From: Achromobacter agilis
GTDB taxonomy: Bacteria > Pseudomonadota > Gammaproteobacteria > Burkholderiales > Burkholderiaceae_B
DNA: 64,000 nt
Direction: 5' to 3'
Assembly: GCF_900496965.1 (NCBI RefSeq)
Contig: NZ_UFQB01000024.1
Span: 1-64,000 of the forward strand
Under the pieces are notes generated by a model. It made no database searches, was not told the origin of the DNA, and saw only the letters and a program-made list of their open reading frames with translations. This document shows positions 1 to 8,189 of the stretch, one piece after another (positions within the stretch are counted from its first letter, which is position 1; every line of letters begins with the position of its first letter). The position numbers and the translations under genes were made by a program.

Positions 1-99
1 ATCAACAAGGATCCGGAAGCCCCGATCTTCGGCGTGGCCGATTATGGCCTGGTCGGCGATCTGTTCCAGGTCGTGCCGGAGCTGGCCGGCAATTTGTAA
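1..99 (+). CDS. etfA: Electron transfer flavoprotein alpha subunit, C-terminal end (partial)
   Basis: Only the last 32 codons are in the window, ending at TAA 97-99. The peptide [20 protein letters not shown] followed by a V-P-E-L tail is the highly conserved C-terminus of EtfA, the FAD-binding subunit that passes electrons from acyl-CoA dehydrogenases to ETF-ubiquinone oxidoreductase. The NKDP..PIF..ADYG..GDL block lies in the FAD-binding domain of the family. The upstream part is outside the window, so completeness cannot be judged. A strong hairpin with a T run follows 20 bases after the stop. Confidence 0.85.
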   Translation: MNKDPEAPIFGVADYGLVGDLFQVVPELAGNL

Positions 100-120
100 T
101 CCCCGGCCTGCGCCCACGGG

Positions 121-145
121 AAACCGGCCTTCGGGCCGGTTTTTC
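121..145 (+). terminator. Rho-independent terminator after etfA
   Basis: An AACCGGCC arm, a TTCG tetraloop and a GGCCGGTT arm are followed by a T run. The position just after the etfA stop makes it that gene's terminator. The remaining bases up to 292 show no gene or other clear signal. Confidence 0.85.
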
Positions 146-292
146 CATTGGGGCGGGATTTTCACTATATGGACCGGGTCCCCCGCCTGCTGCGTCCGCA
201 AGGGCTCGCAACTTGCGTAGAGTGTCTACCATGCCGACAGCCTGTAACGCGAGGCGGCCGGATCACGCAAAACATCTCTTTGGGCCTGCACG

Positions 293-1438
293 ATGCACAC
301 TCCGGACAGCTTGCCATTCGTCATGATGCGCGGCGGCACGAGCAAAGGAATCTTTCTCCGGGAATCCGATGTTCCTGCCGACCGTGAATCGCTGACGGCC
401 CTATTGCTGGACATCTTTGGCAGCCCCGACCGCCGCCAGATCGATGGCTTGGGCGGAGCCGACAAACTGACCAGCAAGGCTGCCATCATGGGCCCGCCAC
501 GCCGCGAAGACAGCGACGTCAGCTACCTCTTCGGCCAGGTCGGCATCCTGACCCCGGAAGTCGATTACAACCTGAACTGCGGCAACCTGACGGCTGCCGC
601 CGGGGTATACGCGATTGAAAGCGGCCTGGTGACGCCGCGAAACGGACATACGCTGGTACGAGTCCACAACCTGAACACGGATAGGATCGTCCATGTCAGC
701 GTGCCCACAACGCCGACGCAGGTCATCACGCAGGGCGATTTGCAGATCGGTGGGGTTCCTGGGCATGGCGCGCCCATAGCGCTGGATTTCTCGCGGGCAG
801 TCGGCGCAATCACGGGCCGGCTGCTGCCCTTCGGAGAAGTGCAGACAGAGATCGCCGTTCCAGGCAGAGAAAGCGTGACGGTATCCGTCGTGGATGGCGC
901 GAATCTTGTCATTTACGCCCGCGCGGAGTCTTTCGGACTATCTGGCATAGAAGACCCGCAAACCATAGACGGCGACGTTGCGCTTCGCGCCCACATGGAC
1001 GCAGTGCGCCGCGAGGTCGCCATCCGCCTGGGATTGAGCGACTATTGGCACCAGCGCAGCGCCCCTTCCACGCCGATGCTGGTAATGCTGCAAAAACCGC
1101 GCGACTACCATACGTGCACGACGGGCGAACTGATCAGCGCCGATCGCCTGGACCTCGTGTGCAGACAGTACGCCTCCGGCTCCGCCAGTAAAACCTTGGC
1201 CGGCACGGTCACGGTCACGACCGGCATGGCTTGTGGAATCGCCGGCAGCCTGCCCGCCCAATTGTGCGGCGAGCCGGGCCCCAGGCGTTATACCTTTGGA
1301 CATCCCAGCGGCGTTATCCACGTCGACGCCAGCGTGGCGCGGCGCGGCAACGAATGGCATGTCGAACAGGCCGCAATAGAACGGACCGCAAGGCGCATCG
1401 CGGAAGGTCGTGTTTTCCTGCGCGGGAATACCCTGTAA
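293..1438 (+). CDS. PrpF family isomerase, 4-oxalomesaconate tautomerase-like
   Basis: A 381-residue protein of the PrpF/diaminopimelate-epimerase fold. Members isomerise double bonds or keto-enol forms of tricarboxylate-like acids: PrpF acts on methylaconitate and GalD/LigU on 4-oxalomesaconate. The N-terminal family signature MMRGGTSKG is at residues 11-19, and NCGN with the presumed catalytic Cys is near residue 96. Length is close to the family norm of about 360-400. There is no signal peptide, so it is cytoplasmic. It stands alone at the left of a catabolic cluster containing lactonase-like and RraA/aldolase-like enzymes, which favours the tautomerase reading over methylcitrate metabolism, since no prp genes are nearby. 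The exact substrate cannot be read from sequence. Confidence 0.8.
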   Translation: MHTPDSLPFVMMRGGTSKGIFLRESDVPADRESLTALLLDIFGSPDRRQIDGLGGADKLTSKAAIMGPPRREDSDVSYLFGQVGILTPEVDYNLNCGNLTAAAGVYAIESGLVTPRNGHTLVRVHNLNTDRIVHVSVPTTPTQVITQGDLQIGGVPGHGAPIALDFSRAVGAITGRLLPFGEVQTEIAVPGRESVTVSVVDGANLVIYARAESFGLSGIEDPQTIDGDVALRAHMDAVRREVAIRLGLSDYWHQRSAPSTPMLVMLQKPRDYHTCTTGELISADRLDLVCRQYASGSASKTLAGTVTVTTGMACGIAGSLPAQLCGEPGPRRYTFGHPSGVIHVDASVARRGNEWHVEQAAIERTARRIAEGRVFLRGNTL

Positions 1439-1583
1439 TCGGCGGACGGCGAGCACTGGACCGATACCGCCGCCTCGCTGACGGTCTGGTGGTCCGCCCT
1501 TCATGCGCTGTTAATTCGAGAAAGGCACGCGGCGGTCTCGGCGATTCAATCACAAAAAAAACTCCGTTATTCACCAACAAATA

Positions 1584-1609
1584 CTCAGCAATACTTTTCT
1601 TTTGCTGAG
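1584..1609. promoter_or_regulatory. Inverted repeat upstream of the amidohydrolase gene (candidate operator)
   Basis: CTCAGCAA and TTGCTGAG form perfect 8-bp arms separated by 10 bases. They sit in an AT-rich stretch (about 1550-1625) between the PrpF-like gene and the amidohydrolase starting at 1669. No T run follows the second arm, so an operator fits better than a terminator. The cognate regulator is not evident. Confidence 0.4.
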
Positions 1610-1668
1610 ATACGATTTTCTCGTTCCAAGACTCACCACCGCCGCAAGGCGGCGCGAGGCCACAAAGA

Positions 1669-2493
1669 ATGAACGAGACAATCCCCCTCTTGCCGTTGCC
1701 CGCGGACGCCTGCGACGCGCACCTGCATCTCTACAATCCGGCGCTGATCGCCGCGCCGGCCGCGCCCAATCCGCTGGCCGGCTGCGATGCCGGGCGTTAC
1801 CGCGCCATGCGCGAACCCATGGGGTTGCGCCGCGCCGTCGTCGTGACGCCGGCCCCTCATGGCGATGACAACCGCGTCACCCTGGACGCCATCCAGGCGC
1901 TGGGCGCGAGCCATACGCGGGGGGTAGCGGTTGTCTATCCCGAGGTTGCCGACGCCGAGCTCCAGCGCCTGCATGCGGGCGGCATCCGCGGCATCCGCTA
2001 CACCATCGCCATTCCCAAGACCGCCGTCACGCGGATCGCTACCCTGCCGGCCTTGGCGCCGCGCCTCGATGCGCTCGGCTGGCACGCGCAATTGCACATG
2101 ACGCCGGCGCAGATCGTCGAAAATCGCGACCTGCTGATGGCGCTGCCCTGCCCCCTGGTGTTCGACCATATGGCGCGCCTGGCCAATACGGACGCGGACG
2201 ATCCGGCCTGGAACATCGTCGAATCGCTGCTGCGATCGGGGAAGACCTGGGTCAAGCTCTCCGGCCACTATCTTGCACGGGATGCCGCCACGGCGCGCGC
2301 CACCGCCGGCCGGCTGGCCGCGCTGGCGCCCGATCGCCTGGTGTGGGGCTCGGACTGGCCGCACCCGACCGAGATGCCCTCGCCGCCCGACACGCGCGAC
2401 ACCGTCGCCGCCCTGCACGATTGGCTGCCCAATGCCGCGCTGCGCCAGCGAGTGCTGGTGGAAAATCCGGCGCGGCTCTACGGCTTCGCCTAG
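1669..2493 (+). CDS. Amidohydrolase 2 family, 2-pyrone-4,6-dicarboxylate lactonase-like (copy 1)
   Basis: A 274-residue cytoplasmic TIM-barrel protein of the amidohydrolase_2 family, closest in layout to LigI, which opens 2-pyrone-4,6-dicarboxylate. CDAHLHLYNP carries the strand-1 HxH (His18, His20). FDHMARL and WVKLSGHY lie mid-protein, and WGSDWPHP near residues 225-232 supplies the strand-8 Asp. It begins a run with an FAD oxidoreductase (13 bases downstream) and a Bug receptor. Two further paralogues lie at 8190 and 10861, each next to a Bug gene. The lactone substrate is unknown. The start ATG at 1669 has only a weak AAG upstream. Confidence 0.8.
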   Translation: MNETIPLLPLPADACDAHLHLYNPALIAAPAAPNPLAGCDAGRYRAMREPMGLRRAVVVTPAPHGDDNRVTLDAIQALGASHTRGVAVVYPEVADAELQRLHAGGIRGIRYTIAIPKTAVTRIATLPALAPRLDALGWHAQLHMTPAQIVENRDLLMALPCPLVFDHMARLANTDADDPAWNIVESLLRSGKTWVKLSGHYLARDAATARATAGRLAALAPDRLVWGSDWPHPTEMPSPPDTRDTVAALHDWLPNAALRQRVLVENPARLYGFA

Positions 2494-2505
2494 GCGGAAC
2501 GCGGC

Positions 2506-3627
2506 ATGGAACATATCGATTGCGTCGTGATCGGCGCCGGCGTCGTAGGCCTGGCCATCGCGCGGGAGCTGGCCGCCAGCGGCCGCGAGGTCGTCATCCT
2601 GGAGGAAGAGAACGCCTTCGGCACGCACACCAGTTCGCGCAATTCTGAAGTAATGCATGCGGGGATCTCGTATCCCGCCGGAACCTGGAAAGCGCGCCTT
2701 TGCCGCCCGGGCAACGCCATGCTGGCGCGCTACTGCGCGGAACATGGCATCGCTCACCAGAGGCCGGGAAAACTGCTTCTGGCCGTGGACGCCGAGGAAG
2801 AGGACAAACTGGATCTGTACCTGTCGCAGGCGCGCGCCAGCGGCGTCGATGACCTGCGCCCGGTGTCGCAGGGCGAATTGCGGGAGCTCGAGCCTGCGCT
2901 GACCGGCCGCAAGGCGCTGTTTTCGCCATCGACCGGCATCATCGACGCGCACGGCCTCATGCTGAGCCTGCTTGGCGAGGCCCAGCAACACGGCGCGGCG
3001 TTGGCCTTGTGCAGTCCCGTAATGGCAGGACGGGCGACCTCCGGCGGCATCGAGCTGGAGATCGGCGGCGCGCAGGCCATGCGCATCCGCGCGTCCCTGG
3101 CGATCAACGCCGCCGGCCTTCGAGCCGCGGATATCGCCGCTTCCATCGACGGCATTGCGCGGCAGGCGGTACCCAAGGTGCATTACGCCATCGGGCATTA
3201 CTTCACCTTGCGCGGCCCCAACCCGTTCAGGCATCTGGTCTATCCCGTGGCGCGCTCGAGCTGGCAACGGGTGCACGTGACGCTGGATCTGGCGGGCCAA
3301 TGCAAATTCGGCCCGGACCTGCAGTGGCGCGACCAGGTGGATTACCGGTTCGACGAGACCCGCGCCGCGGACTTCTACCGCGGCGTCCGGCGCTACTACC
3401 CCGCGCTGGCCGACGGCGACCTGGTGCCGGGCTATACGGGCATACGTCCGCGGCTGGCCGGACCGGACGAGCCGCTCACCCTGAGCAATGGAGATTTCTG
3501 CTTTCAGACGGCGCGCGAACATGGCGTGTCCGGCCTGATCAACCTGCTGGGCATCGAATCGCCAGGCTTGACGTCCTGCCTGGCGATCGCCAGGCAGGTC
3601 CGCCTGCTTGCCCAGTCCGCTGATTGA
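2506..3627 (+). CDS. FAD-dependent oxidoreductase (DAO family, L-2-hydroxyglutarate oxidase-like)
   Basis: A 373-residue flavoprotein with an N-terminal Rossmann FAD motif (VVIGAGVVGLAIARELA, glycines 10, 12 and 15) and an acidic FAD ribose-binding residue after the second strand (VVILEEE). SSRNSEVMHAGISYP resembles the LhgO/YgaF branch of the DAO superfamily, which oxidises 2-hydroxyacids and passes electrons to the quinone pool. It follows the amidohydrolase with 12 bases between them and precedes a Bug receptor, so it may oxidise the hydroxyacid released by the lactonase-like enzyme. That link is inference. True LhgO proteins are about 400-420 residues, so this is slightly short. Confidence 0.75.
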   Translation: MEHIDCVVIGAGVVGLAIARELAASGREVVILEEENAFGTHTSSRNSEVMHAGISYPAGTWKARLCRPGNAMLARYCAEHGIAHQRPGKLLLAVDAEEEDKLDLYLSQARASGVDDLRPVSQGELRELEPALTGRKALFSPSTGIIDAHGLMLSLLGEAQQHGAALALCSPVMAGRATSGGIELEIGGAQAMRIRASLAINAAGLRAADIAASIDGIARQAVPKVHYAIGHYFTLRGPNPFRHLVYPVARSSWQRVHVTLDLAGQCKFGPDLQWRDQVDYRFDETRAADFYRGVRRYYPALADGDLVPGYTGIRPRLAGPDEPLTLSNGDFCFQTAREHGVSGLINLLGIESPGLTSCLAIARQVRLLAQSAD

Positions 3628-3673
3628 AGCGCCCTCATCAGAGGCGCCACCCGCCCCATAGGAGACAACCACT

Positions 3674-4636
3674 ATGAACCGCATTTCCCGGCTTGCCCAA
3701 AGCTTGCTGCTTACCGCCCTGCTGCCCCTTGGAGCCCAGGCCGCCTGGCCAGACCAACCCATCCGCCTGGTGGTGCCCTATGCCGCAGGCGGCGGCGCCG
3801 ACAATGTCGCTCGCGCCGTCGCCGGCAAGCTCGGCGAACGCCTGGGCCAATCCATTGTGGTCGAAAACCGCCCCGGCGCGGGCGGCACCATCGCCGAAGG
3901 CATGGTGGCCCGGGCCGCGCCGGATGGCTACACCGTTCTCTACGACACCTTCACCTACGCGGTGAACAGCTCCCTGCGCAAGCTCAGCTTCGACCCCGCC
4001 CAGGACTTGTCGCCGATCGCGATGGTGGCGACCGCGCCGATGATCTTCGTGGTGAATCCGGCGGTGAAAGCCCAGAACATCGGCGAATTCCTGACGCTGG
4101 CCAAGACGCCGGGCAACAACGTGTCGTATGCCTCCTTCGGCGTCGGCAGTTCGGCGCACCTGGCCACGGAAATGCTGGCGCGCGACGCCGGCGTCAGCAT
4201 GCTGCACATTCCCTACAAGGGCGGCGCGCCCGCGCTGGTCGACGTGGTCGGCGGCCAGGTCAATGCCTACTTCGCCAACGCGTCCTCCGGCCTGCCCTAC
4301 GTGCGCAATGGTCAGCTGCGGGCGCTGGCCGTGTCGTCGGCCACGCGGCTGGGCACGCTGCCCGACGTTCCGACCGTGGCCGAAAGCGGCTTTCCAGGAT
4401 TTGAAGTGCTGGACTGGCACGGCATCTTCCTGCCGGCGAAGACGCCTGATGCGATCAAGCAGAAACTGGCCGACGCCGTGCGCGCCACAGTGACCGATCC
4501 GGAGGTCGTCGAGCGCCTGAAGGGCCTCGGCATTGCCGCAAGCACCATGGAGCCTGCGGGATTCGGCGGCTTCATCGAAGGGCAGATGGCGCGCTGGTCG
4601 GCCCTGATCAAAGACCGCCAGATCGCGTTGGAGTGA
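3674..4636 (+). CDS. Bug (TctC-like) tripartite tricarboxylate receptor 1
   Basis: A 320-residue periplasmic solute receptor with a Sec signal peptide (residues 1 to about 23, ending near GAQAAW). Family motifs are WPDQPIRLVVPYAAGGGADN, VVENRPGAGG and IPYKGGAPALVDVVGGQ. Bug proteins bind carboxylates and other small polar solutes, usually for TctAB-type transporters, but no TctA or TctB is present here. The site AGGAGACAACC lies just before the ATG. It ends 3 bases before the convergent LysR gene and closes the amidohydrolase/oxidoreductase run. Confidence 0.9.
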   Translation: MNRISRLAQSLLLTALLPLGAQAAWPDQPIRLVVPYAAGGGADNVARAVAGKLGERLGQSIVVENRPGAGGTIAEGMVARAAPDGYTVLYDTFTYAVNSSLRKLSFDPAQDLSPIAMVATAPMIFVVNPAVKAQNIGEFLTLAKTPGNNVSYASFGVGSSAHLATEMLARDAGVSMLHIPYKGGAPALVDVVGGQVNAYFANASSGLPYVRNGQLRALAVSSATRLGTLPDVPTVAESGFPGFEVLDWHGIFLPAKTPDAIKQKLADAVRATVTDPEVVERLKGLGIAASTMEPAGFGGFIEGQMARWSALIKDRQIALE

Positions 4637-4639
4637 GCA

Positions 4640-5506
4640 TCAATGCAAGGCTTCGCTGAAGGCGCGCTGCACGGCCTGTATCCGGCGGTTCTCGCTATCC
4701 GCCCGGCGGCACACCAGCACGATATCGCGGCGCGCGCGAGCCCGGTCGAGGGAGATCTGCCTGAAGGGATAAGCCCGCGCAAGTTCGGGCCTGGGCGTCG
4801 GGATCACCGAAACGCCGAGCCCGTCGGCCACGCAGGCAATGATGGCGTCGGTGCCTGGCAGCTCCAGGATCGGCCGCTTGCCGGGCACCACGCTCTCGAC
4901 ATAGGCGGCGGCGATCCGCCCGCCGGTCGCGCCACGGTCGAAGCGGATCCATTCGTGCTGGCGCAGCAGCGCCTCGGCCGAATTGCCCCGGCTGTCGGGC
5001 GGCGAAACCAGCACGAAGCCTTCGGAGTACAGCGGCAGCCAATGCATGCGGCTGGAGCCCCCGCGCTCGGGGCGCACCAGGATGGCGAGGTCCAGGCGGC
5101 CGGCCTTGACCTCCTGCAGCAGGAATTGCGAGACGCCGCGCGTGATCTGCGCCTCGATGCCAGGCGCAAAGGCGCGCAGCCGCCGTATGGCCTTGGGCAG
5201 CACGGAAATCATGGCGGATTCGATGATGCCCACCCGCACATGCCCTTCGACCGCGATGTGATCCTGCAGACGCAGGCTGTCGACGCGGTTCAGGGTTTCG
5301 GTCACGGCCGCGGCAACCTGGCGCGCGAAGTCGGTCGGCCGCACGTGGCGCGCCGAGCGGTCGAACAGCGGACGCCCGAAGTAGGCCTCCAGCTGGCGCA
5401 TCTGCAGGCCGATGGCGCTGGCGGTCAGGTTGACCACGGGCGCCGCTGCGGCGTACGAGCCCTCGCGGATGACGACTTCCAGCGTATGTAGAGCATTCAG
5501 TTTCAT
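4640..5506 (-). CDS. LysR-type transcriptional regulator
   Basis: A 288-residue LysR regulator: an N-terminal winged helix-turn-helix (residues about 1-60, LNALHTLEVVIREGSYAAAA with helix LTASAIGLQMRQLEAYF), then a periplasmic-binding-like effector domain. ATG at 5506 (MKLNAL) is preferred to an upstream TTG because it gives the normal LysR N-terminus. It is divergent from the RraA-like gene at 5571, the usual layout for a LysR controlling its neighbour. Its effector is probably an intermediate of the adjacent catabolic genes, which is inference. Confidence 0.88.
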   Translation of the reverse strand: MKLNALHTLEVVIREGSYAAAAPVVNLTASAIGLQMRQLEAYFGRPLFDRSARHVRPTDFARQVAAAVTETLNRVDSLRLQDHIAVEGHVRVGIIESAMISVLPKAIRRLRAFAPGIEAQITRGVSQFLLQEVKAGRLDLAILVRPERGGSSRMHWLPLYSEGFVLVSPPDSRGNSAEALLRQHEWIRFDRGATGGRIAAAYVESVVPGKRPILELPGTDAIIACVADGLGVSVIPTPRPELARAYPFRQISLDRARARRDIVLVCRRADSENRRIQAVQRAFSEALH

Positions 5507-5518
5507 AAGTGGCAACCC

Positions 5519-5546
5519 GGCACGCGCACAGCTTCATTGACGTGCC
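5519..5546. promoter_or_regulatory. Dyad in the LysR/RraA intergenic region
   Basis: GGCACG and CGTGCC are perfect 6-bp arms 16 bases apart in the 64-base gap between the divergent LysR and RraA-like genes. A LysR target site is expected here. The arms are short, so the dyad could be chance. Confidence 0.3.
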
Positions 5547-5570
5547 CTATTTTATTTTTCGAGGTAGCAA

Positions 5571-6275
5571 ATGTCCAAAGTCGGCTTTCGTGTTTTCAAG
5601 AAGATCCATCGCGCGCCGCGCGAACTGGTGGAGGGTTTCCGCGAGATTCCCGTCGCCAACATCGGCGATGTCGTCGGCCGCATGTTCTGCCTGGATGCGC
5701 GCATCCGCCCCATGAACAAGGCCCCCCTGCTGGGCACCGCGTTCACGGTGCGCGCCCGCCCCGGCTGCAACCTGATGCTGCACCACGCCATCGACACGGC
5801 CCAACCCGGCGACGTGATCCTGGTTGAAGACCAGGGCGACCTCACCAATGCGATTTCGGGCGAGAACATGATGCTGTGGGCCGCCCGCCGCCAGATCGCC
5901 GGCGTGGTGGTCGACGGCGCAATGCGCGACGCGGACAGCATCGGCGAAATGGCCTTTCCCGTCTATGCGCGCGGCATCACGCCCCGCGGTCCGCACAAGT
6001 CCGGCCCCGGCGAGATCAACGTGCCGATTTCCTGCGGCGGCGTGGTCGTCAATCCGGGCGACATCGTCGTCGGCGACGCCGACGGCGTGATCGTGATCGC
6101 CCGCCACGAGGCCGCCTCGGTGCTGGAAGACGCGCGCAAGAAGCTGGCGCAGGAAATCCGCACGCGCCAGGAAATCGAGGACGGGACCTGGAACCGCAAG
6201 GCCTACGACGAGGCCGCGCTGGCCGCATTGGGTTGCGAGATCATCGACGCCGCTTACGGGGAGCAACAGCAATGA
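5571..6275 (+). CDS. RraA family protein, aldolase/decarboxylase-like (copy 1)
   Basis: A 234-residue member of the RraA fold, which includes class II 4-hydroxy-4-methyl-2-oxoglutarate/4-carboxy-4-hydroxy-2-oxoadipate aldolases (LigK, GalC) and RNase E inhibitors. The sequence VDGAMRD places the Arg-Asp pair typical of the aldolases at residues 119-120, and GENMMLWAARR supplies the preceding glycine region. Metabolic context (overlapping dehydrogenase, Bug, lactonase-like enzyme) favours an enzyme over an RNase E regulator. Its stop overlaps the next start (ATGA), indicating translational coupling. A second paralogue lies at 12782. Confidence 0.82.
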   Translation: MSKVGFRVFKKIHRAPRELVEGFREIPVANIGDVVGRMFCLDARIRPMNKAPLLGTAFTVRARPGCNLMLHHAIDTAQPGDVILVEDQGDLTNAISGENMMLWAARRQIAGVVVDGAMRDADSIGEMAFPVYARGITPRGPHKSGPGEINVPISCGGVVVNPGDIVVGDADGVIVIARHEAASVLEDARKKLAQEIRTRQEIEDGTWNRKAYDEAALAALGCEIIDAAYGEQQQ

Positions 6276-7150
6276 GCGCGCCGCGCATCGGTTTCATCGG
6301 CATGGGCGAGGCCGTGTTCCACATCGCCAAGGGCTTGCATGATGATGGCCTCTCCGGCATCCAGGCGTACGATAAGATGTGGAACGTCGCGCCGCAGTCG
6401 GAACTGGTCGGCCGCCGCGCGCAGGAAGCCGGCGTGGCGCTGGCGCCCAGCCTGCAGGCCCTGGTCGAAGGCGTGGACATCGTCATCTGCGCGGTAAGCG
6501 CCAGCCTGGCGGTTTCCCTGGCGCGCGAGTGCCTCCCGTGGCTGCGCCCGGACCAGATCTATGCCGATTTCAATTCGGCCGGACCTCAGACCAAGATCGA
6601 GATCGCCGAGCTGGTCGCTCCGTCCGGCGCCCGTTTCGTCGACGGGGCCATCATGGGCACCGTGCCGGGCCTGGGCCATAAGGTGCCCACGCTGATCTGC
6701 GGCGCGGGCGCGCCGGCGCTGGCCGCCGCGCTCCAGCCATACGGCATGGAGCTCAGCGTTCTTGAAGGCGATGCCGGCCGCGCATCGGCCTCGAAGATGC
6801 TGCGCAGCATTTTCATGAAGGGTGTCGTGGCCCTGTTGCTGGAAACCGTGCTGGCAGGCCATCGCTACGGCCTCGAAGACGACTTGCTGCAATCCATCGC
6901 CGACACCTTCGCCAACGGCTCCTTCCATGACATCGCCAACGGCTTGATGGCGCGCGGCGTCATCCACGCCGAGCGGCGCGCCCACGAGATGGAGGAAGTG
7001 GTGGCGACCCTGCGCGCCGCCAAGGTCGACGCCACCATGTCGGAAGCCACGCACGCAAAGCTGCTCGCCATAGCCGCCGCGGGCTACAAGCAACACTTCG
7101 GCGGTGTCGCGCCCAAGGATTTCCACGACATTTTCCAGGTCGCCTATTGA
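6272..7150 (+). CDS. NAD(P)-dependent oxidoreductase, 6-phosphogluconate-dehydrogenase-like with DUF1932
   Basis: A 292-residue protein with an N-terminal Rossmann motif IGFIGMGEAVFHIAKGL and an all-helical C-terminal domain of the DUF1932/beta-hydroxyacid dehydrogenase type. The reading frame extends upstream to 5876, but the ATG at 6272 overlaps the RraA stop in an ATGA and gives the proper N-terminal nucleotide-binding strand. Related enzymes oxidise 3-hydroxyacids. Coupling to the RraA/aldolase-like protein suggests the two act on successive intermediates; substrate unknown. Confidence 0.82.
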   Translation: MSAPRIGFIGMGEAVFHIAKGLHDDGLSGIQAYDKMWNVAPQSELVGRRAQEAGVALAPSLQALVEGVDIVICAVSASLAVSLARECLPWLRPDQIYADFNSAGPQTKIEIAELVAPSGARFVDGAIMGTVPGLGHKVPTLICGAGAPALAAALQPYGMELSVLEGDAGRASASKMLRSIFMKGVVALLLETVLAGHRYGLEDDLLQSIADTFANGSFHDIANGLMARGVIHAERRAHEMEEVVATLRAAKVDATMSEATHAKLLAIAAAGYKQHFGGVAPKDFHDIFQVAY

Positions 7151-7202
7151 CCGGCCTGGGGCCTGCCGCAGGCCCCAGGCAACAATTATCCAGGAGACAA
7201 CC

Positions 7203-8186
7203 ATGCAATCCCTGAACATCGTGCGCCGGCTTGCCGCCGGCGCACTGTTGGCCGCTGCCGTTCTGCCCGGCCTGGCCGCGGCCGCAGGCTACCCCGAGCG
7301 CCCCATTACCATGATCGTGCCGTTTGCGCCGGGGGGCAACGTCGACGCCACCGCCCGCGCGCTGGGACCGGTACTGGCCAAGCAACTCGGCCAGGCCGTG
7401 GTCATCGACAACCGCGCCGGCGCCGGCGGCACCATCGGCAGCGCGCTCGTCGCGCGCTCGCCCGCAGACGGCTATACGCTCATGGTGGGCAGCACGGCCA
7501 CCAACGCCACCGCGCCCGCCTTCATGAACGCCAGCTACGACCCCGTCAAGGACTTTACTTCGCTGGGCGCGATCAGCGTCACGCCTTCGGTCATCGTCGT
7601 CGCGGCCGGCAGCCCCGTCAAGACTTACGCCGACCTGCTCGCGCTCAGCCATGCCAGCGCCACGGGGCTCAACATGGGTTCGCCCGGCACCGGCTCGCTC
7701 AACCATCTCACCACCGAATTGCTGGAGCAGAAAACCGGACTCAACGCCACCCACATTCCGTACAAGGGCGCCGGCCCCGCGCTGACCGATCTGATGGGCG
7801 GGCAGCTGGACGCGATGGTCGACCAGCTGAGTTCCTCCAGCCCCCTCATCGCCTCCGGCCGTCTGCGCGCGATCGCACAGACCGGCGCCGCCCGCTCCCC
7901 TCTCCTGCCCGACGTTCCCACGCTGCGCGAACAGCAAGTGCATGACGTGGACGTGGCCGTCTACACCGGCCTCTTCGCCCCGGCCAAGCTGCCCGCCGAG
8001 GTGCAGGCCACGTTGGTGCAGGCCCTGCAGCAAGCGCTGCAAAGCCCGGAATTCCTTGAACGCCTGAAGGCCCAGGGATCCGAGCCCATGCCGATGAGCC
8101 AGACGGAATTCGCGGACTTCGTTTCCGCGGAAGCCGCGCGCTGGCGCAATGTGATCGAAAGCACCGGATTGGCGGGCAAGGGATAG
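7203..8186 (+). CDS. Bug (TctC-like) receptor 2
   Basis: A 327-residue Bug receptor with a Sec signal peptide (MQSLNIVRRLAAGALLAAAV then PGLAAAAG). Motifs are YPERPITMIVPFAPGGNVD, VVIDNRAGAGGTIGS and HIPYKGAGPALTDLMGGQ. The frame runs upstream to 7104, but ATG 7203 follows a clear AGGAGAC ribosome site and begins the signal peptide. The amidohydrolase copy 2 starts 3 bases after its stop, so the two are cotranscribed. Ligand unknown. Confidence 0.9.
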   Translation: MQSLNIVRRLAAGALLAAAVLPGLAAAAGYPERPITMIVPFAPGGNVDATARALGPVLAKQLGQAVVIDNRAGAGGTIGSALVARSPADGYTLMVGSTATNATAPAFMNASYDPVKDFTSLGAISVTPSVIVVAAGSPVKTYADLLALSHASATGLNMGSPGTGSLNHLTTELLEQKTGLNATHIPYKGAGPALTDLMGGQLDAMVDQLSSSSPLIASGRLRAIAQTGAARSPLLPDVPTLREQQVHDVDVAVYTGLFAPAKLPAEVQATLVQALQQALQSPEFLERLKAQGSEPMPMSQTEFADFVSAEAARWRNVIESTGLAGKG

Positions 8187-8189
8187 ACC

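Noticed and set aside
1633..3762. A 709-codon minus-strand open frame opposite the amidohydrolase and oxidoreductase genes
   Set aside because: High-GC antisense shadow of two genes with clear family motifs; its translation has no recognisable domain. The same applies to long antisense frames at 9787-11796, 47268-49352 and 51802-53733.
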